A stretch of DNA of 64,000 nt from Gracilaria gracilis. Its lineage: Eukaryota > Rhodophyta > Florideophyceae > Gracilariales > Gracilariaceae. Below are positions 18,600 through 28,086 of the stretch, in pieces. Within the stretch, counting starts at the first letter, position 1; every line of letters starts with the position of its first letter. Below the pieces are notes generated by a model. The model had not been told where the DNA came from. It was given only the letters and a program-made list of their open reading frames with translations, and did no database searches. Position numbers and translations under genes: made by a program. The DNA lies in contig JARGSG010000024.1 in NCBI GenBank assembly GCA_030374805.1, positions 248,001 to 312,000 on the forward strand, given 5' to 3'.

Positions 18600-19973
18600 T
18601 TACAGAACTGTGGCGGACATTGCATCTTTGATGGCGCGGCGCTCGCGGTACGTCTGTCCATGTAAGTTCCACAAGTGGTCTTTGACGTCTTGCTGCAGAA
18701 GTTCTTGCAGCACAATGTCCTCTAGGAACCTCTTCGATGTGCAAAGTGCAGCAATAGAACCCGGTAAAATTGCTGTGTGTTGATCCTTCGCAAGCCAAAC
18801 AGGTCCTCGAATAGAACAAGGAGTGTTATCATGAAGTTCACCATTACCTTGTGCTATAGACCCCCACTGCACCTCTTCCTCTGTGAGTCCTTCTTCCACA
18901 ACCATATTGTGCAGAATTATACAAGCGAGCATAATCGTTCGCATACTTTCAACGCTCCAAAAGCGAGAGGGTCGGGAAATCAAATGCCATCTAGCCTGCA
19001 ACACACCAAACGCGCGTTCTACATCTTTGCGTCATGCCTCCTGATGTGTGGCAAGAACCTTTTCTTTGTTGGTGACAGGGTCATGTACAGTGTGCACAAA
19101 GATTGGAAACTTTGGATACACTCCATCGCACAGAAAGTACGGAATGTAGTGTTCCTTTCCGTTCAAACGGTATAAACGTCTTTGTGGAAACGTTCCATCC
19201 GCTATCTTATTCATGAGACTAGAAGATTCAAGAACATTTAGATCATTCCCGCTCCCTGGAATACCAAAGAATGCATGCCATATCCATAGTCGCTGGTCTG
19301 CAATAGCCTCCAGTGTGACGGTGGGCTTCGCCTCCTTCCTTTGGTATTGACCACGTAACGCCACTGGGCAATTTGTACAGTACCATTTGGTACAGTCCAT
19401 GCTACCAAAAAGTCCAGGGAATCCATCGCTTTCGCTGCGCACCAACAATAGTTTCATGTCTGCTTCAGTTGGGGACCGTAAGTACTCTTCCCCATATATA
19501 TCTATAACACCACTACAAAACCTCTTGAGACATTCTGATGCTGTGGGCTCGCTGACGCGGACATACTCGTCGACGGAGTCAGCAGCACACCCATACGCGA
19601 GAATACGCAGAGCGGCTGTTACTTTCTGTTGCACAGAAAGCCCTAGTGCACCTGTGCAATCGGGTTTTTGCTGAAAGTATTGAAAGGATTGCTCCATTTT
19701 GTGACACAGTCGGTTAAACATTGGTCGTGATATGCGAAAGCGACGACGAAATGTGTTTTCGTTGTACACAGAGTTTTGTGCAAGGTAATCTCTGTAGAGC
19801 TGCTGAGCGCCAGAGACGCGATTGCGGTTGATATTTGGGGCTTTGCCGGGCGCAGAGCCGCCAATTTTCTTATTGTCGTTATCGCTGTCAGAGCTCTCCA
19901 GGAGATCTTTGATGAGCTTCTCGAAGTCTTCGTCGACTTCATTGTCGACGAAGGTGTGGGGCATGGCGGCCAT
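18600..19973 (-). pseudogene. PIF/Harbinger DDE transposase, one in-frame TGA
   Basis: The frame is open upstream to 20114, but the ATG at 19973 (MAAMPHTFVDNEVDEDFEKL) is the natural start. The DDE_4 core is clear: Asp in GSMDCTKWYC (about residue 193), Asp in GSGNDLNVLESS (244) and Glu in RKDVERAFGVLQARW (319). A TGA at 19032-19034 (codon 314) sits five codons before the catalytic Glu, in the middle of the usual HQEA-RKDVERAF stretch. The frame continues past it to 18600 with the expected ACIILHNMVVEEG. The product would therefore lack the last catalytic residue. No frameshift is present. Confidence 0.88.
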
Positions 19974-20131
19974 GGCGATGAGGAATATGCTGCTGTTGAC
20001 CGGTGGGGATGACTGAAAAGGAGTCAAATGACCAAAGCACCTATTTGGTGTGGACCATTTATTGCAGTACACGTTGTATACGAATTTGGTGCTTTGCTGC
20101 TTTTCTACCCACAATGGTGGAGATGCTCTAA

Positions 20132-21721
20132 TAGGTCCAAAATAAAAGCTAAATATGAGCTACTTTACTGCCAGAACGGATTCTCAGTCTTACATAAGAA
20201 GTTCTACACTAGTGCTTGAAGCGATTTTCTTTGATCCGAATATGATTACTCTAAAGCATTTCGGACCACGATCTGAGTGGCCTACGCGGACGCCAGCCTA
20301 GTATATAACAGCTCACTCTCGCAATCAGTCAACAGAGGGGGACCTACAACTCAGGGAGTAGCGTGCAAATCGACCGCGAGGCACTCCATCAGCAGAGTCC
20401 GTCACCGTACAGGAGGGTGGCTTCCCTATGCTTTGGTGAACGTTCTTCATTCGTTTGTTCCAGCAACGAAGATGCTGCTCATAAAAAGAGTAAGGAGGGA
20501 ATGTTACGAGTAGTTAGAAACGCAGTAGTTCGCTTGATATATCTGACGTACCTATGCAGCTTCTCCGCCACGTTGCGGTCACTTTGGAACTGTGAGAGAT
20601 AGTGATTCATAAGTTATACGCGATCATGTTACTTCAGGGCTTCAGTGTACACAGCATCGACCAGGTCGAAGAAAGAGAGATAAACCACCTGGGCGTAGTT
20701 GATTAGCGGAGGGAGAGGAAACTTACAGGACGACCGTGGTGCGAGACGGTTCAGAGCAAAGTCGGAGCATGTTGCGGAAGCGTTAACAAAGAAATGAATG
20801 ACTGAATGTTAGGGCTGTATTGAGTGTATCTCTCAGTGAAAAAGCGAGGTCTAGAAATAATCGCAGTAGTACCTATTGTGTCGTGCAATCAGACGTAGAT
20901 TGTCAATATTCTCATATCTCGAAGTGACCTGCTAATGTGTAAGTAACAGTGACGGAAAAGAGAGAGATCAGGAACGTGAAGGACAAAGTAAACAGGGAGA
21001 CACAGGACCACACAGCATCCCGCTGAGGTATGTACAGCTGATGTCGAGGAACAGAAAAGAGGGTAGATCCGTTCATATCTGAGGTTTGGGACAGTGTCAC
21101 GAATTATGTCAGTTCCGGAGACAGTTCGGTAGGGAAGTGTGGAAACATACCTGTGCACGAGGATATATTTTGACGCATAACAGGGTGGCAGGTCGCACTA
21201 CAAGCTTTAACGTGAACCTTGTGCCTTGGGCACAGTATTGCAGGTTAGAATCAAATGACCTATACCACAAAGAAGAGAAAGCATAAGATATAATGAAAAT
21301 GAAGACGAATAAATGCATTACAATGACAGCCGATGAAGCGGTACCTGATCAAACTCGTTGGGACTTAAGACAAAGATGCAAGGAGGAAATGGTTAGCGAC
21401 GCGAGCGAGGAGGACGGAAGCTTCGCCGACCGGTACTAATGGAGCCCGTGGGTGCACGAGACATATCTGGTTTTCTCAGCGCCTTGCTATGGTGATGAGA
21501 GCTTTCTCCCACTCTCCTTCGTTTCTTGGGATAAGGCAGACGCCGTTCTATCTCATCATCGCTTATCTCTATGTCGTCGTCTGCGAGGCGCTTCCTGTTC
21601 TGTTGAGGGTTCTGAGGACATGGACGGATATCATCAGCAATGCTCTCATCACTGCGCTGACATCGACCATTTTCGCCCCGTCCTAAATGCTTGCGGGGTG
21701 CTTAGCGGTTTTGTTTTCTGT
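20132..21721. other. Spacer between Harbinger and transposon copy B
   Basis: About 1.6 kb without a gene I can support. Mixed composition; one cluster of AG-rich sequence (about 20640-20780). It should include the left end of copy B, but no terminal or subterminal repeat was recognised. Confidence 0.3.
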
Positions 21722-22666
21722 TCAGGGCACGTCCGCAGCGTTAGAGTTGGGATTGTTCGCTCTTCTTCGTTTTGATGTTGGAGGTTTTGCTGCCGCCACG
21801 GCTACACATACGGAGCTTTGTACCGTCGACGCCTTCCAGGTCCAAATTTTCATAGCACGAGCTCTGCTCACTGTCATGGGTATCCGAGTTCTCCGGCGAG
21901 CCATTCCGTCCCTACTCTTCGTAACCTTCTGTTGACGAAGATGTGTGCGAGACGTGTCCATATCTGATTCATGTATACCTGCACGAACAGTGTCGTTACG
22001 GTTAGGACCGGTTGATGGTTGGCCATCTGCGTTCGTTGTTGTTCGCTCTTTTACGATGCGGGATGCAGAGTTAGAGACACGTGGTTCCTCTGTGACCGGT
22101 TGGGCGACACTTCGTGCGGGTCCCGGGCCCTTTATCTTCTTCGCCTTTTGGGCTTTAACGGCTTTTTTGTCGCGTTGGAGGATTTCCCTGATGAACTCGG
22201 TCACAACCCAAGCGTTTTGCGCTGCAGCGAGAACTGAAAAGGCCTCGAGTACCCTTCTCCTCAGTTGATTAAGCTTTGAACAATATTCAACCTTGACATG
22301 GCGATACGTGTGTTCCCCACGGCTCATTCCCAGTTTTCGATACAAGAACTGCCTCATAACATCTTTGATTGCGTTAGCCATCTCAATATGAAGAGGAAAT
22401 TCTTTGCTGTTCTCTACGTCTAGACCCAGCTTCTCGCAGTAGAGTCTGTTCAACACTATCCGTGCCGCAAAAGGGCTTCCGGTTGGAACGTTCGGGCGAT
22501 CGTTCGGCTTAAATCGTCTCTTGCAAGGGACAGAAGGGACCACGATGCAGTTGGGTTTCAGCATATCCACCTCCTTCGTAGCAGTAGCATTGCTGCGACT
22601 AGGGCACGTTGAATTCATGTGCCCATCGGCCACCACTCCGGCCGTTTGATCCACAGCGTCATTCAT
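21722..22666 (-). CDS. Accessory family Y protein (copy B)
   Basis: The start is placed at ATG 22666 (MNDAVDQTAG), matching MNDAPP of copy A, although the frame is open to 22750. The 314-residue product shares with copy A the blocks KRRFKPNDRPNVPTG, LNRLYCEKLG, FLYRKLGMSRGEHTYRHVKVEY and AAQNAWVVTEFIREILQRDKKA. After a Thr/Ser/Asn linker it ends in a basic tail (TSKRRRANN). In an alternative frame the last part reads acidic then basic (NSDTHDSEQSSC ... CSRGGSKTSNIKTKK), closer to copy A's acidic-then-RGG ending, so a late frameshift is possible. Function unknown; transposon accessory role inferred from linkage. Confidence 0.65.
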   Translation of the reverse strand: MNDAVDQTAGVVADGHMNSTCPSRSNATATKEVDMLKPNCIVVPSVPCKRRFKPNDRPNVPTGSPFAARIVLNRLYCEKLGLDVENSKEFPLHIEMANAIKDVMRQFLYRKLGMSRGEHTYRHVKVEYCSKLNQLRRRVLEAFSVLAAAQNAWVVTEFIREILQRDKKAVKAQKAKKIKGPGPARSVAQPVTEEPRVSNSASRIVKERTTTNADGQPSTGPNRNDTVRAGIHESDMDTSRTHLRQQKVTKSRDGMARRRTRIPMTVSRARAMKIWTWKASTVQSSVCVAVAAAKPPTSKRRRANNPNSNAADVP

Positions 22667-23453
22667 GATTCGTGTTGAAGTGAGAGATGTTGAAACAGTA
22701 AGCCGAATACACAGAGAAGATATCGAAAAAGCGGAAAAGAGCCACTGCACGAAAGTGTTGGAGTTGGAGTGTATCAGAGAGGAATATCTCGTGCCGGAAG
22801 CAGAGCACGTAACGCGGCTAAAAGTCTGGGGAAGCTAAGAATGCAACACCAGTACAAAGAAAACAAATCCGGTGCCGTTATGCACGCGTACGTGTTGCAA
22901 ACTCCGTAACGAAGCACGCTGGTACAAGGCACTTAGGAGCGCAAGAAGATGCTTTTCGTAGAGAGAAACCAGTGCAGAGCAAGACAAGCGCTGCCTTGAC
23001 CTACTGAATTTGGGACTTGAAGACGGAGAGAAGGTAAAGGCGGAAGGAAGGAAGAAAGATAGAGTGGGAGAGTGGAGGATGTGGTTGGAAAAAGAAGCAG
23101 AGTCAAGGATAGGGAGGGAAGAGGACATGGAAGTCATTGCGCGGAGGCGCCATTTTTGCTTCGTTTGGCTAAAGCTGGTTGTGAGTTTTCGGCTCAGGTC
23201 AGATTCGGCGCATTTCAACTCGCACATGATGCATTGGTGTCTTTCTCGATATCACGTAATTGTACTTCTCCACATACTTCTCGGGAACAGTTTGAAGTTA
23301 AAACTTAAAGCTCATAAAGTTCAAAACTTCTCTGACTTTGTATAATACTCGGAATAATTCAAAGTCGAGTTTCTGTGATGCATAGGATGCCATAGTAGCT
23401 GTGAATGATCAGGAACTTCACATATTTCACACCTCGGTAGTGCTGTACCGAAA
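22667..23453. promoter_or_regulatory. Divergent intergenic region of copy B
   Basis: About 790 bp between the head-to-head starts of accessory Y and transposase B. No conserved box could be identified by eye in comparison with copies A and C. A purine-rich segment (ggaaggaaggaagaaagat, about 23040-23060) is present. Confidence 0.35.
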
Positions 23454-26400
23454 ATGGAGAGACTCAGAAATCGAAGTCGGTGGGAAGTTCAACCAGATAA
23501 GAGCTTGAAAGCTCGTAAGCGGCGGAAGACAGGAAGGTCGAAAAGAGATGAGTTCCAAGATCCACAGCAAGGGTTGCAGGAGAGAGAAGTCGATGGGAGG
23601 CCAGACCGTCCATCAGCTTTGCATGTGGCTCGGCTTCAAGTTCATTTGCATCACCATTGCTAGCGTCACAACCGCAATCGGATGCCTATGATAACAATGT
23701 GTTACTTGATAACTGTCAAAATGATGCAGAAATTACTTCTCAAGAAGAGAATTACCACCGATGTTTTCCGGTGGAAAGCGAATCCGAACTCAACCAACGC
23801 GTTAACGTGAGTCTACCTACAAGCGCAGCACCATCAACCGGCGAAAAGCATCTTCTGAAATCTTCGGTATTTCCGGGACTCGAGAAAGTGACAGAGAAAG
23901 ACATTGATTCCACTCCATCAAATAGTGAGCCCTTGGTTTCATATACGCAGTTCACGGACTCTCTTGAAGGATCCCGTGAATTCCATTTCGACAATGATGA
24001 TTTGATAGTGATACAGGAATATCGTAGACTACGCCATTTTGTTTTCACTGCTGAGCTCTCTGGAATATCTCAACGGAGTATCCAACGCCTGCTCTCCGTT
24101 CCTCCAATTGCGTCTAGGTCTTCCTATCGGTCTCTGTTGAACTACGTTCGAAGAACCACGATAGTGCCGAAGAATTTTGTCAGTATGTGCCCAGAAGAGC
24201 ACGCTGCACGTAGTGGGCCTTTGCGAAATGCGCGTGAATGCCCAGAGTGCAACAGATCTCTTCTTGCATCTAACTCGAAAAAGTTTCGGTACTCGAAACC
24301 CTCCGATATGATAAAAACTCTTTGCAGAGCCCCAGAATCTTTCTCGGAGATTGTACGTGGGTTGCACAGAGCTGAGGGTGCATGCAATCATGACGTGGAC
24401 AAGAGTTCTCATCACGATTACTACGACGGGCTTCTCTTCCGAAAATTACACGGTGAAAGACTAACGGAATGGAAACAACAGCAAAACGCCATGGTGTACG
24501 TTTTCCTCACATTATCCACAGATGGGTTTGAGGTCTCGAAGACCAGATCCGGCGATGTGGTGTCCTGCTGGCCTTTGGTTTCAACAGTTCTGAACTACAG
24601 ACCTTCCGAGAGATCTAAAGCAGTCAATTCTTTGATATACGGTGCCATCCCAAGAGCTCATAAGTCAGAATTCTTCGAGTCGTTTACTTATGCTGTAGTG
24701 AATGAGCTGCGGAAACTGGAACACGGAATGAAGGTAGTATGTGCGGATGGGAGAGAAAGAGTTCTGTACGCTTTTGTACACTTCTTCACTTCGGACTGGC
24801 CCGCTGCAACGAAAGTTCTTGGATTCCTTGGGCATACAGGGTCCACATTCTGCCGATTTTGCCGTAAGCAGAAGACATACGTGAAATGCTGCAGATCATC
24901 TGTAGCCTTGCCAGCAGTTGATGTGAAGGTAGTTCGAAGCTTCGCCGCTGGGCGCGTCGAGTACAGCAGTGGAACAATTATCAACGTTGAATGTCCACAT
25001 CCCAGAACAACCGGCCAAATGATATCCATATGGAGACAGTTGAAAAATCTTGAACATGACTCAAAGGGAAAGAAGGTCCTTGTAAAGAGGACAGGCGTGT
25101 CCAGGATATCTCTCCTTCGCTCTTTAACAATGGTCTTTCCGTTTTCCGCCCCTTACGATGCTATGCACCTCGTACTTCTAGGATGGGTGAAGCATGTGCT
25201 CAAGCTCATAACAGGATCCCATTCCGGGTTAGAAAGACTTGATGCAGAAGTTCCAAGTTTCGTGATATCTATTCAGCTTCAGTCCAAAATCAATACCAGT
25301 ATTGATAAGTGCCGGAATAGTATTCCATCATCGTGGGGTCGATCGCCGTTCTCATTAGAAAACTTATCTCGCTTCAAAGCAGAAGATCTGAAGAAGCAAG
25401 CCGAGATGTACTTACTGCCTTTCCTGCATCGATGGAAGGTTCAAAAGAAGGTATTTGATCTGTGGGAAAGTACTTGTGAAATGACTGGTATAGTCTTTGA
25501 CTACAACTGCTCGCCTTCTCGTTGTTCAAAGCTCCAGAATATCGTTGAGCAGCTCTACGCACAATTCGTTACAATGGTCGGGTCCAAGGAAGGATATGGA
25601 TTCTGTTTCACTCCAACGACTCACGCTTTTCTTCATCTTCCAGAAATGTTGAAGCAGTGCGGACCTCTTCCAAACTCATCACAATTCATTGTGGAACGCC
25701 TCTTGGGTGAGTTCGGCCGACGAGTGCACTCACGAAAGGCACTCTCATCACATATATTTCACAAGAATAACACTTTATTTGCGTTGAGAATAGCGAGTGG
25801 TGGATTGCCTTCCGCAGTAGGAACACAAGATGAGTGCCTTCTTCCTCGTCTCTTTTTGGAGCCCTCCGCACAAGCTTTTGAAGAGGAGTACGAAACCACG
25901 GCATTCGGTAATGGAGTGGGACAAAGGCTGGAGACTCTGTCCAGTAATATGTCCCAGTTTCTTGTGCGCTTTGTTCGACAAAGTATGCCAGATTGGCAAT
26001 CTATGTTGTTCGAAGAGGTAAAGACCTTCGACTCTGCCACAATTTTGGTACGAGAACAAAACGTTGTAGTGGAAACGGAGGAATTTTATAGAAGGAGGAA
26101 GACAAGATCAAACGAGAGTCGACAGAAATATTTTGTTTGTGCTGTGTTCGTCCCCGAAACATCATCCAGTAGCAGTGCGTCGCATGCAAATGATTCCGCT
26201 CAAGTCGTAAAGCAAATGTACATCGGTATAATTCGGCAAATTTGGGGTTGTACTGTTGTGGGATATGTGCATGGAAGAAGATCAAACGCAAAACATACTT
26301 TCCTCAATATCTGGTGGAAGTATGGATTGAAGCAAAACATTTCAAGAACGCTCGTATACTCTCAGGACTTGAGAATCGGGGGGATAACTACGGAGCCGGC

Positions 26401-26512
26401 ATCTTGTGTGGACCCCTTGTTGGGATACCTAGACATCTCTGGGCGCCGTTACTTCATCGACAAATACCGACAGCAGCACTTGAAGCACACACTCCAAGCA
26501 AAAGCGACGTAG
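23454..26512 (+). CDS. tnp2-like (Transposase_21/CACTA) transposase B, uninterrupted catalytic frame
   Basis: The main frame is open from about 23552 to 26512 (951 codons from 23657) without a stop. An upstream ATG frame (23454) gives MERLRNRSRWEV, which resembles the start of transposase A (GRGRKRYRWEI). The two could be joined by removing a 65-bp intron 23515-23579 (gtaagc...ttgcag), which keeps phase; a frameshift is the alternative. A Cys-rich segment (MCPEEH, CPEC) precedes the DDE core: Asp in TSDWPAAT (residue 380 counted from 23657), Asp in PYDAMH (501) and Glu in VERLLGE (680). CxxC motifs (FCRFCRK) follow the first Asp, as usual in tnp2 proteins. The C-terminal region (DPLLGYLDISGRRYFIDKYR) is also shared with copy A. 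This copy could still be active. Confidence 0.8.
23515..23579 (+). other. Possible 65-bp intron in transposase B
   Basis: gtaagc at the 5' end and ttgcag at the 3' end. Removing it joins the ATG frame of 23454 to the main frame in the correct phase (61 nt then 2 nt complete a codon). Against it, the frame upstream stays transposase-A-like for some codons beyond the donor (DEFQDPQQ compared with KSFQDPEE). Confidence 0.35.
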
Positions 26513-26599
26513 ACCAGAAATAACCAGCAGCAACTCCAATGAAGCGATGAGATGATTGCAACTCTGAGCAATCAGTTAACATCTTTGAACAAGTACCCA

Positions 26600-27130
26600 T
26601 ATCTCCAGCCCCCACGGCAAACGAATGTAACTGGCTCCCAATGCATAGCATCCAAACCATCCATTCTGCTTGAGCTTCAACGGAGGCTCCGAATATATAT
26701 AAGCAATAAAGGACCCAAACAAGGTGAGCACCGTATTGATGGGCCACTCATGCGCAATTCACACATCGATACCAACGCTGAAAGCAATTCCGGGCAGCAA
26801 CAAAGCGACCAACTGGGTCTTAACTTCTTTCTCCGAAATAGCGCCCGACGGAATGGATCGCTGTGGCTCATTAATAGCATCAATATCGCAATCACACCAA
26901 TTTTTCAAGGTCTGCGTATCACCCGTCAACAACGGCCCCGCAACACCATGCAGGCCAGCGCCTGCGTCACATGTTCCGGCGTCCAAGTATAGTTGCCCGG
27001 AGCGGCAGCGTCACAAGAAACGCCCCACAGCAGAAACACCCACGTGACGGGCTTCATGAGCTGCAATCGGATGCGCCATTTTCACGAGGTGGTTTCCGCG
27101 CCGCGGATGCCGAGCAGTTGGCGGACGGCG
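26600..27130 (-). pseudogene. chlG: Chlorophyll synthase (UbiA prenyltransferase family) relic
   Basis: Reading down the minus strand: VRQLLGIRGAETTS, then a TGA where Trp is expected, then KWRIRLQLMKPVTW, APGNYTWTPEHVTQ, and after a one-base shift GPLLTGDTQTLKNW, DIDAINEPQRSIPSGAIS, another TGA for Trp (27-residue region GIDV-stop-IAHEWP), and SEPPLKLKQNGWFG, GASYIRLPW. These are signature blocks of chlorophyll synthase, including the NDxxDRxID-type prenyl-diphosphate site (degraded here to NWCDCDID) and INEPxRPIPSGAIS. The enzyme esterifies chlorophyllide in thylakoid membranes. Two stops, a frameshift, a damaged active site and loss of the C-terminal third (ends next to transposon copy B) make this a dead copy. 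Confidence 0.85.
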
Positions 27131-27299
27131 CCCGGAGAGGAAGGGTGACACGACAGGGGTTCGGCATCCACTTCTGGCGGTGGGGGCGACGGCGGCGCGT
27201 CGACGGAGCACACGGGCGGGGCGAGTGGACGACGCACGTGCGATCGCGAGCGCCACCGAGGCGTGCGGCAACGTGGGCGCGAAGAGAGCGCCCGTGGCG
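27131..27299. other. GC-rich former 5' region of the chlG relic
   Basis: Very GC-rich. On the minus strand it still reads as a Pro/Ala/Arg-rich stretch in the chlG frame and may be the remains of a plastid transit peptide. Confidence 0.3.
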
Positions 27300-27455
27300 C
27301 GCGCGCAACGGAAAGCGCTGTGAAGAGGCGCCATTGGTGCGCCCATTGCGCGCGCACAACGGAAAGCGCTGTAAAGAGAGGCCGTTCGTGCGCGCAATGC
27401 GCGCGCGCAACGGAAAGCGCTGTAAATAGGCGCCGTTCGTGTGCCCAATGCGCGC
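27300..27455. repeat. 51-bp tandem repeat, three copies
   Basis: The core aacggaaagcgctgt recurs at 27307, 27358 and 27409, a period of exactly 51 bp, so reading frame is kept. It lies between the divergent chlG relic and the J-domain relic. Confidence 0.85.
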
Positions 27456-27511
27456 GCCCCAGGGGCGCTCTCTTCGCGCACACGCCGCCGCACGACACGG
27501 GTCGTCTCTCC

Positions 27512-27868
27512 GGCGTTTCAGACTACGCACCGTCGCCCACCCTATACGCCGCCGACGACCGCAGCAGCGCACGCGCCAACCCGTACGCCATACTCGGCGT
27601 GTCGCGCACGGCTTCGACGCATCAGGTGCGCCGCGCCTACAAGACGTTGTGTCTGCGCTGGCACCCCGACAAGCACCCCGCATGCGTGGCACGGCGCGCT
27701 GCTGAAGCGCCAACTCAAGGCTATCTTTGTTGTGTACGCCGCCGTGAGGAGCGCCAGTCGCCCGCGCGCGCCGCGACTTCTGCCGCGCGGCAGCCGGCTT
27801 CGGCTGGCTCTACTGGCGCGTCATGGCGTTCGACGACCGCTTTTGCGCGCGGCGCCGTTTTTAATGTT
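27512..27868 (+). pseudogene. J-domain (DnaJ-like) protein relic
   Basis: NPYAILGVSRTASTHQVRRAYKTLCLRWHPDKHP is a recognisable J-domain start in three short blocks: NPYAILGV, RRAYKTLCLRW, HPDKHP with the HPD tripeptide that stimulates Hsp70. After HPD the homology jumps to another frame (LLKRQLKAIFVVYA) and again to a third (FGWLYWRVMAFDDRFCA), ending at a TAA near 27868. No clear start codon. Dead copy, or less likely a gene with unusual introns. It is divergent from the chlG relic. Confidence 0.6.
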
Positions 27869-28086
27869 GATGGCGCCTTCTTCTTCCATGGCGTGTTTCA
27901 CGCGGATGATGACGACTACTATCAAAGCACATCGCGACACATGTCCTTTCGCTCTGCTCCGCCCCACGATGACTTGATACCACCGCTGGTAAACAAAACC
28001 AATCTTCAGCATCTAACTGCCACTCACTCACTAACTGCATCCCTCACTGATCAAACTAACTGTAACCATTTACTGCTCTTTAACAA
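27869..28086. other. Upstream region of the heparinase-like gene
   Basis: No coding signal; cactcactcactaactgc repeats and an AT-rich stretch directly before the ATG at 28087, consistent with a former promoter and leader. Confidence 0.35.

Larger units (their letters stand above)
17197..20128. mobile_element. PIF/Harbinger DNA transposon, complete with TIRs and TAA target duplication
   Basis: Element of 2932 bp bounded by TIRs GAGCATCTCTACC (left) and, read inward from the right, GAGCATCTCCACC, and flanked on both sides by TAA (17194-17196 and 20129-20131), the 3-bp target duplication expected of PIF/Harbinger. A second block, aaagcaccaaat, is shared some 20-35 bp inside each end. It carries the usual two genes, a Myb/SANT-like protein and a DDE transposase, arranged tail to tail. 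The transposase has one in-frame stop, so the copy is probably non-autonomous. Confidence 0.9.
21722..26560. mobile_element. CACTA/tnp2-like DNA transposon, copy B (best preserved)
   Basis: Defined by accessory Y (21722-22666, minus) and transposase (23454-26512, plus) in divergent arrangement. The transposase has no in-frame stop. Downstream of the transposase, host chlorophyll-synthase-like sequence begins within about 50-90 bp, so the right end lies very close to 26560 or was lost. No accessory X gene is present. Ends are estimates. Confidence 0.55.

Noticed and set aside
27011..27713. Arg/Ala-rich minus-strand ORFs of 160-219 residues
   Set aside because: They come from the 51-bp GC-rich repeat and the antisense of the J-domain relic; only the short part in the chlG frame has real similarity.
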